Assembly (NCBI GenBank): GCA_900549715.1
Contig: URPK01000002.1
Coordinates: forward strand, 124,001-188,000
Reading direction: 5' to 3'
Source of the DNA: an uncultured Collinsella sp.
Lineage (GTDB): Bacteria > Actinomycetota > Coriobacteriia > Coriobacteriales > Coriobacteriaceae
Length of the DNA stretch: 64,000 bases
Shown: positions 59,808 to 64,000 of the stretch, piece by piece
Numbering within the stretch: position 1 is the stretch's first letter
Layout of the letters: every line of letters begins with the position of its first letter
Program-made: the position numbers and the translations under genes
The notes under the pieces: generated by a model
The model's database searches: none
Told to the model about the DNA's origin: nothing
The model's input: the letters and a program-made list of their open reading frames with translations, nothing else

Positions 59808-60257
59808 CTAAATCTCGCGCAGGGTGTTGAGGATCGTGCGCAGCGACGCATACATCTGCTCGCGCTGCTCCACGCCCATGGCCTTGCCGGTGGTATCGAG
59901 CACATCGCGAATGATGCGATCGGCCTCGTTCATGCTCTCGCCGCCCAGGGCAGTCAGGCGCACCGGAGCACGGTACTTGACGGCCGCATCACCCGAGTCG
60001 TCAACCTCGACGTAGCCGCCCTCCTCCAGATGTGCCAGTGTGCGCGAAACGGCGGCGCGGGTAACGCCGGCCATGCGGGCGAGGTCGGCGCCAGTGAGGC
60101 CATCCTTGCTGCGCTCAAGATAGTACAGGCACATGACATCGGAGCCCTTAAGGCCGAGCCTTGCACCTTCGGATGTCTTGATGCGCTGAATCTCCTTGTA
60201 GAGGCCACTGATCAGTCCGACAAAGTCCTCAAAACGTGTCTCGTCGTTCTGCTGCAT
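59808..60257 (-). CDS. MarR-family transcriptional regulator
   Basis: The ATG at 60257 follows an AAAGGTGG site; 149 residues. The winged helix (SDVMCLYYLERS, LTGADLARMAGVTRAAVSRT, LEEGGYVEVDD) matches MarR with N- and C-terminal dimer helices. The closest downstream target is degV, 119 bp below on the same strand, so it may control degV or itself. The ligand is unknown. Confidence 0.85.
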   Translation of the reverse strand: MQQNDETRFEDFVGLISGLYKEIQRIKTSEGARLGLKGSDVMCLYYLERSKDGLTGADLARMAGVTRAAVSRTLAHLEEGGYVEVDDSGDAAVKYRAPVRLTALGGESMNEADRIIRDVLDTTGKAMGVEQREQMYASLRTILNTLREI

Positions 60258-60360
60258 GGTGACGACCACCTTTCGCTTACATGATGCTAACGGGTAAACA
60301 TCTTAGCCGCATGTCCGAACCTCCGTACCCAAATATCCCATTTGTTAACCCATCAACATA

Positions 60361-60401
60361 AAAACCACCACAAAGGGGACAGGCACCTTTGTGGTGGTTT
60401 T
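60361..60401 (-). terminator. Dispersed palindromic terminator, copy 5 (after B3/4 gene)
   Basis: It is identical in stem and loop to copy 1 and lies 25 bp beyond the stop at 60427. Confidence 0.8.
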
Positions 60402-60426
60402 GAACCTCAATAAGTTCTAGGCGTCG

Positions 60427-61146
60427 CTACAGCTCCACGCAGGGATTGTCGCGGGTCACAAGGGTCTTAACGACAACCGTCGCTCCCAGATAGCGCTCGA
60501 GCAGCTCGGCCAAGCGATCGATGGCGGCCTGGCAGTCCCCCATCCGCTCGGGCTCCACGCACTCAATCGCCAGAAATGCGTCCGCCGAATCGTCGGACAG
60601 CGCCGTGCGAACGCCATCGCGCCAGTTCCAGCAACGGCACACGGCGCCCGCATCATCGATGTAGGCAAGCTCGCCGGGCAGCGTCGGATCATCCGCCTCC
60701 TCGCCAAGTGGCAAGAACGCGTCGCCGCCGTCGGTCACCGCCAGGCGCAGATTGCCCTCAATAGCATGCAAATCCTCACCGCCAACGGGCAGCGCATAAG
60801 TCAACGAAATCGTGTTGTAGATATCCACCGCAGGCGTGATGTGGCCGACCGGCTTGCCTTTGAGCACGCGCTTGAGCAGGTTCTCAACTGAGCAACGCGC
60901 GCCCTTCTTGGTCTTGAACAGGCGATACGCCTCGCGCCATGCCTTAACCGGCGCATTCTCGCTGATGGTATCGCTTGTCAGGTGGCGCTCCGCATCGATG
61001 TTGGCGCGGTCAAGCAGCGCGGCGATCGCATCCACGTCCTCCTGGGGAATCTGAGCCGCGGGCTTCATGCCCTTTACAACCACGACGCCGACCACCGCCT
61101 GCGGAAACAGCTCCCAAAATGAATCCTCGGCAACAAAGCCCTTCAT
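60427..61146 (-). CDS. B3/B4 (PheT-like tRNA-binding) domain protein
   Basis: The ATG at 61146 follows AGGGAG; 239 residues. It matches the stand-alone B3/4 domain family (COG3382): VENLLKRVLKGKPVGHI, DIYNTISLTYALPVGGED and the C-terminal DNPCVEL. These proteins resemble the B3/B4 module of phenylalanyl-tRNA synthetase beta and may edit or bind tRNA or amino acids. The gene lies below pckA, with a terminator-type leader between. Confidence 0.82.
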   Translation of the reverse strand: MKGFVAEDSFWELFPQAVVGVVVVKGMKPAAQIPQEDVDAIAALLDRANIDAERHLTSDTISENAPVKAWREAYRLFKTKKGARCSVENLLKRVLKGKPVGHITPAVDIYNTISLTYALPVGGEDLHAIEGNLRLAVTDGGDAFLPLGEEADDPTLPGELAYIDDAGAVCRCWNWRDGVRTALSDDSADAFLAIECVEPERMGDCQAAIDRLAELLERYLGATVVVKTLVTRDNPCVEL

Positions 61147-61190
61147 ACGCTCTCCCTTCATTGTGCGCGCCCAAGCGAGGGCACCTAAAC

Positions 61191-61249
61191 AAAAAGCGCC
61201 CTCACGGCAGCCACCTTCTAAGTCCTACGGTGCCGCCACAAGAGCGCTT
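61191..61249 (-). terminator. Hairpin with T-run upstream of the B3/4 gene
   Basis: On the minus strand AAGCGC...GCGCTT encloses a second stem (GGCGGCACC/GGTGGCTGCC) and ends in TTTTTG. It may end read-through from pckA, or act as an attenuator for the B3/4 gene 45 bp further on. Confidence 0.65.
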
Positions 61250-61317
61250 ACGCTGTCCCCATCCGGAGAAGGGGACGATATATCAGGCGTATTGTAACCC
61301 GAGTCATCCGCCCAAGC

Positions 61318-61357
61318 AAAACCACCACAAAGGTACCTGTCCCCTTTGTGGTGGTAT
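61318..61357 (-). terminator. Dispersed palindromic terminator, copy 6 (after pckA)
   Basis: It is the same palindrome in reverse orientation (loop TACCTGTCC), 16 bp below the pckA stop, followed on the minus strand by TTTT. Confidence 0.8.
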
Positions 61358-61373
61358 TGGGTCTGAGGCGACG

Positions 61374-63044
61374 CTAGTGGCGAAGTCCCAGCAGGCCGCG
61401 GCCGCGATGACGGGCCTCGGCGGGCACTTGGGCGTGCGGACCGGCGGCCTTGACGGACTCGGGCAGGTGCGAGTACTTCTTCTCGAAGTTCTCCTCGAAC
61501 ATCACGGCCAAGTTATGCGCGGCCTCGTCGTAGCGCGCGGTGCTCTGCCAGTACTGGCGCGGCACCAAGATGCCGTCGGGCACGCCGTGGCACGTGGTGG
61601 GAATGTCGACGTTAAAGATGTCGTCGTGCACAAACTCGCTATCCTCGATGGTGCCGTCGAGGGCGCGCGCGACCAACGAGCGCGTGTAGGCCAGCTCGAT
61701 GCGATGGCCCACGCCATAGCCGCCGCCAATCCAGCCGGTGTTGACCAGGTAGACGCGTGTGCGGCCGTCGGCAATGCGCTCGCCGAGCATCTTAGCGTAG
61801 ACCATGGGGTCGAGCGGCATAAATGGCTCGCCAAACAGCGAGGAGAACGTGGGCGTGGGCTCGGTGACGCCGACCTCGGTGCCGGGGATCTTGGCCGTAA
61901 AGCCCGTCACAAAGTGGTACATGGCGGCATCGGCCGTCAGGCGCGAGATGGGCGGCAAAACGCCAAAGGCGTCGCAGGTCAAAAACAGCACGACGCTCGG
62001 GGTGGTGCCCATGCCCTTGGTCCACGCGTTGGGGATATGCTCCACGGGATAGGCCACGCGCGTGTTGTGCGTGATCGAGACGTCGTCGTAGTTGGGCTTG
62101 CGGCTCTCGTCGAGCACCACGTTTTCACAGATGGCGCCAAAGCGAACAGCGTTGAAGATCTCGGGCTCGTGGAACGCGTCCAGCCCCTCGCACTTGGCGT
62201 AGCAGCCGCCCTCGATGTTAAAGATGCCCATGTCGGACCAGCCATGCTCGTCGTCACCGATCAGCAGGCGCGTGGGGTTGGCCGAAAGCGTGGTCTTGCC
62301 AGTGCCGGACAGGCCAAAGAACACGGCGGTCTCATGCGTTACGGGGTCCATACTGGCCGAGCAATGCATGGGCAGAACATCGTCCTCGACGGGCAGCAAG
62401 TAATTCATGACGCTGAAGATGGACTTTTTAATTTCACCGGAGTAGCCGGTGCCGACAACCAGAATCACGCGCTCCTGGAAGTTGATGACCACGGCGGCGC
62501 TGGAGTTGAGGCCCTTGATGGCAGGGTCACACTGATAGCCGGGTGCGGCAAGGACACAGAAGTCCGGCTCGCCAGTGCGTGCGATTTCGCGGGCAAGCGG
62601 GCGGGCAAGCATCTGCTTAATAAAGAGCGCCTGGCTGGCACGCTCGCAGGCGACGAGCAGGCGACGCGTGTGGTTACGGTCGGCGCCGGCCATGCCGCGG
62701 GTGACGAACACGTCGCGCTCGTTGAGATAGCCGACGATGCCGGCCTTGATGGCCTCGTAGCTCTCGACGGGCAGCGGTCGGTTGACGGCACCCCAGGCGA
62801 TCTTGTCGTGCACATCGGGCGTGTCGACGATAAAGCGGTCGTTGGGCGAGCGGCCGGTGCGCTCCCCCGTCTCGATCACCAGCGCGCCGTTGGACGCCAT
62901 GCGGCCTTCTTCGCGACGGATGGCATACTCGACGAGCTCTGCCGCCGGCAGGTCCACCAGCAGACGGGGCTGATTCTCGGCGGGATCTTCGACCAACGTA
63001 ATACCAAAGTTGGACAGAACTTCTGCAGGGGTAACACCAGGCAT
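61374..63044 (-). CDS. pckA: Phosphoenolpyruvate carboxykinase (ATP)
   Basis: The ATG at 63044 follows AAAGGAGG; 556 residues, typical for the ATP-dependent enzyme. FFGLSGTGKTTLSANP (P-loop, about 243), LIGDDEHGWSD (metal site) and RNHTRRLL are the catalytic signatures. It interconverts oxaloacetate + ATP and PEP + CO2 + ADP; in gut anaerobes it often runs towards oxaloacetate. A short Gly/Arg tail (RHRGRGLLGLRH) ends the protein. Confidence 0.96.
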   Translation of the reverse strand: MPGVTPAEVLSNFGITLVEDPAENQPRLLVDLPAAELVEYAIRREEGRMASNGALVIETGERTGRSPNDRFIVDTPDVHDKIAWGAVNRPLPVESYEAIKAGIVGYLNERDVFVTRGMAGADRNHTRRLLVACERASQALFIKQMLARPLAREIARTGEPDFCVLAAPGYQCDPAIKGLNSSAAVVINFQERVILVVGTGYSGEIKKSIFSVMNYLLPVEDDVLPMHCSASMDPVTHETAVFFGLSGTGKTTLSANPTRLLIGDDEHGWSDMGIFNIEGGCYAKCEGLDAFHEPEIFNAVRFGAICENVVLDESRKPNYDDVSITHNTRVAYPVEHIPNAWTKGMGTTPSVVLFLTCDAFGVLPPISRLTADAAMYHFVTGFTAKIPGTEVGVTEPTPTFSSLFGEPFMPLDPMVYAKMLGERIADGRTRVYLVNTGWIGGGYGVGHRIELAYTRSLVARALDGTIEDSEFVHDDIFNVDIPTTCHGVPDGILVPRQYWQSTARYDEAAHNLAVMFEENFEKKYSHLPESVKAAGPHAQVPAEARHRGRGLLGLRH

Positions 63045-63184
63045 GGGGCCTCCTTTAAAAACGCGACGCATAAACGCGGCGCGCACTTTACTCACGTAAA
63101 GCCCGTTGTACCCGATATGCAAAAACGTTTTTGCGGCAACGGCGAAGCACCCGCCCAACGGTCAAAAATCGCACGCAAGCGGCC

Positions 63185-63216
63185 TAGTCATTGGGGACGT
63201 TCTTAAACGACTAGTC
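63185..63216. repeat. 32-bp dispersed repeat, copy 2
   Basis: It is identical to 43850-43881, followed by a degenerate second unit GTTGGGGACACTCTTGAAC. Confidence 0.85.
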
Positions 63217-63248
63217 GTTGGGGACACTCTTGAACAGGCAACAGCCAA

Positions 63249-63322
63249 GGAGTGTCCCCGGGTGCCGGCACTTAGGGACGTTCCCAAAGTGCCGGCATAA
63301 AAGGAGCGTCCCAAGTGCCGAC
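63249..63322. repeat. Dispersed GTCCCC/TGCCGGCA repeat
   Basis: Three short units alternate AGGAGTGTCCCC, GTGCCGGCAC, GGGACGTTCCC, TGCCGGCA and GGAGCGTCCC. Related units lie at 50495-50545. Confidence 0.6.
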
Positions 63323-63420
63323 TACTGAATGGCACCGCCGAAATTATTGAACAACCTGCTCAAAAACACGAATGGACACCACCGCGACTATACTAGAGCG
63401 CAGTAGGAGAAAGGAACCGC

Positions 63421-64000
63421 CTTGAGTATCACGCCTCTCGATAGCATCCGCCGTGCCATCGCCCGCCGCAATGGCGTCGCCGACCCCGCCGTAGCGAGCA
63501 ACGGCATCGCAAAGGCCCAGGGCGGACGCATCGAGAACGGCCTGTTCCCTGCCTCCCACACGGCCGAAGAGCTCGCGCGCATCCAGGAGCTGAGCCAGCG
63601 CAACGCCGGCGGCCCCGACAGCAGCCAGGCCACGCGCCGTCGCCGTGAGCGCGATCGCCAACCCGGCCCCATCCGCCGCATGGTCAATGCCTGGTGGAAC
63701 CGCCTGCTCGGAGCCGTCTACGGCGGCGGCTTCTCCACGCAAGAAGCCGAGTACGAAGATCACGCCACCCGTCGCGACTACCTTTGGAATACCCTGGGCA
63801 CCGCCGTATGGGGCATGGCGTTTCCGCTGCTCACCATTGTGTCGACGCAGCTCGTGGGGGCCGAGGAAGCTGGCAAGTTCTCCATCGCCTTTGTCACCGG
63901 CACGCTCATCATGATCGCGTGCAACTATGGCGTGCGCAACTTTCAGGTCTCGGACATCGACGAAACGACGTCCTTTGCCTCTTACCAGCTCAACCGCTGG
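63421..64000 (+). CDS. Polysaccharide flippase-like membrane protein, 5' part, TTG start
   Basis: The frame is open from TTG 63421 (AAAGGA six bases upstream) to the window end, 193 residues seen. A ~115-residue Arg/Ala-rich cytoplasmic start (SITPLDSIRRAIARRNG; RRRRERDRQ) is followed by WNTLGTAVWGMAFPLLTIVS and later helices with YGVRNFQVSDIDE, as in Wzx-type (MATE/MVF) exporters of lipid-linked glycans. The long N-terminal extension is unusual. It is divergent from pckA and cut by the window edge; it may open a further polysaccharide locus. Confidence 0.7.

Larger units (their letters stand above)
63045..63420. other. Intergenic region pckA-flippase with dispersed repeats
   Basis: No gene is seen in 376 bp. 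It holds the second copy of the 32-bp repeat (63185-63216), a GTCCCC/TGCCGGCA repeat (63249-63322) and presumably both divergent promoters. Confidence 0.7.

Noticed and set aside
60975..63206. 743-codon plus-strand frame opposite pckA
   Set aside because: It is antisense to a complete PckA with P-loop and has no domain signal or start site.

Overview
The window looks like a chromosomal segment of a gut actinobacterium of the Coriobacteriia, most likely Collinsella. This is inferred from GC-rich, actinobacterial-type codon use, a Rho factor with a very long Ala/Glu/Lys/Arg-rich N-terminal extension, an ATP-type PEP carboxykinase, a SufC-B-D-S-U operon led by an Rrf2 regulator, a NifU-like/GGGtGRT pair and ordinary Shine-Dalgarno sites. 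No taxonomic search could be run, so the genus is an inference.

Positions 1-9.2 kb form a cell-surface island. The end of a choline kinase-like licA and a licB-like permease face four secreted proteins built of aromatic choline-binding-type wall repeats. These carry a C39-like peptidase, a GH25 muramidase, an NlpC/P60-like domain and an Ada-type zinc knuckle. The likely reading is that the cell scavenges choline, decorates an envelope glycan with phosphocholine and docks these proteins on it. Two of the proteins share a 407-bp identical block, which points to recent gene conversion. At 9.5-11 kb an AT-richer two-gene unit (DUF4869 plus a P-loop protein with a TOPRIM-like C-terminus) is the best candidate for an uncharacterised system.

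Positions 11-20.3 kb are a polysaccharide assembly cluster: five GT2 glycosyltransferase genes on the minus strand, four of them arranged as a duplicated pair, then an OafA-type acyltransferase and a GlfT-like GT2 on the plus strand. Next come an AAA-ATPase-like protein with a degenerate nuclease tail (20.3-22.1 kb) and a sortase-type surface protein with a lysozyme-like head (22.3-24.1 kb).

Positions 24.2-33.9 kb concern Fe-S clusters: a HEPN/MNT pair directly behind an Rrf2 (IscR-like) regulator, the divergent sufCBDSU operon, a lone RAYT transposase, and the NifU-like/GGGtGRT pair. TGGGACAA/TTGTCCCA half-sites with 21-23 bp periodicity lie between rrf2 and sufC, and one more pair lies at the 3' end of sufU.

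Positions 34-64 kb are mostly core genes: an FAD oxidoreductase, a truncated DinD next to tRNA-His and tRNA-Lys, an aminotransferase, a ROK kinase, VanZ, rho, argS, a CarD regulator, an HD hydrolase, proA, an S33 peptidase, proB, a nicotinate phosphoribosyltransferase, tRNA-Ala, a PflX-like radical SAM protein, a 6S RNA candidate, a WecA/TagO-type transferase, trpS, an MGMT-fold protein, DegV, MarR, a B3/4 protein, pckA and the start of a polysaccharide flippase with a TTG start. From 46.9 to 61.4 kb six copies of a ~40-bp palindrome each sit 11-25 bp behind a stop codon, so a dispersed repeat family appears to serve as terminators.
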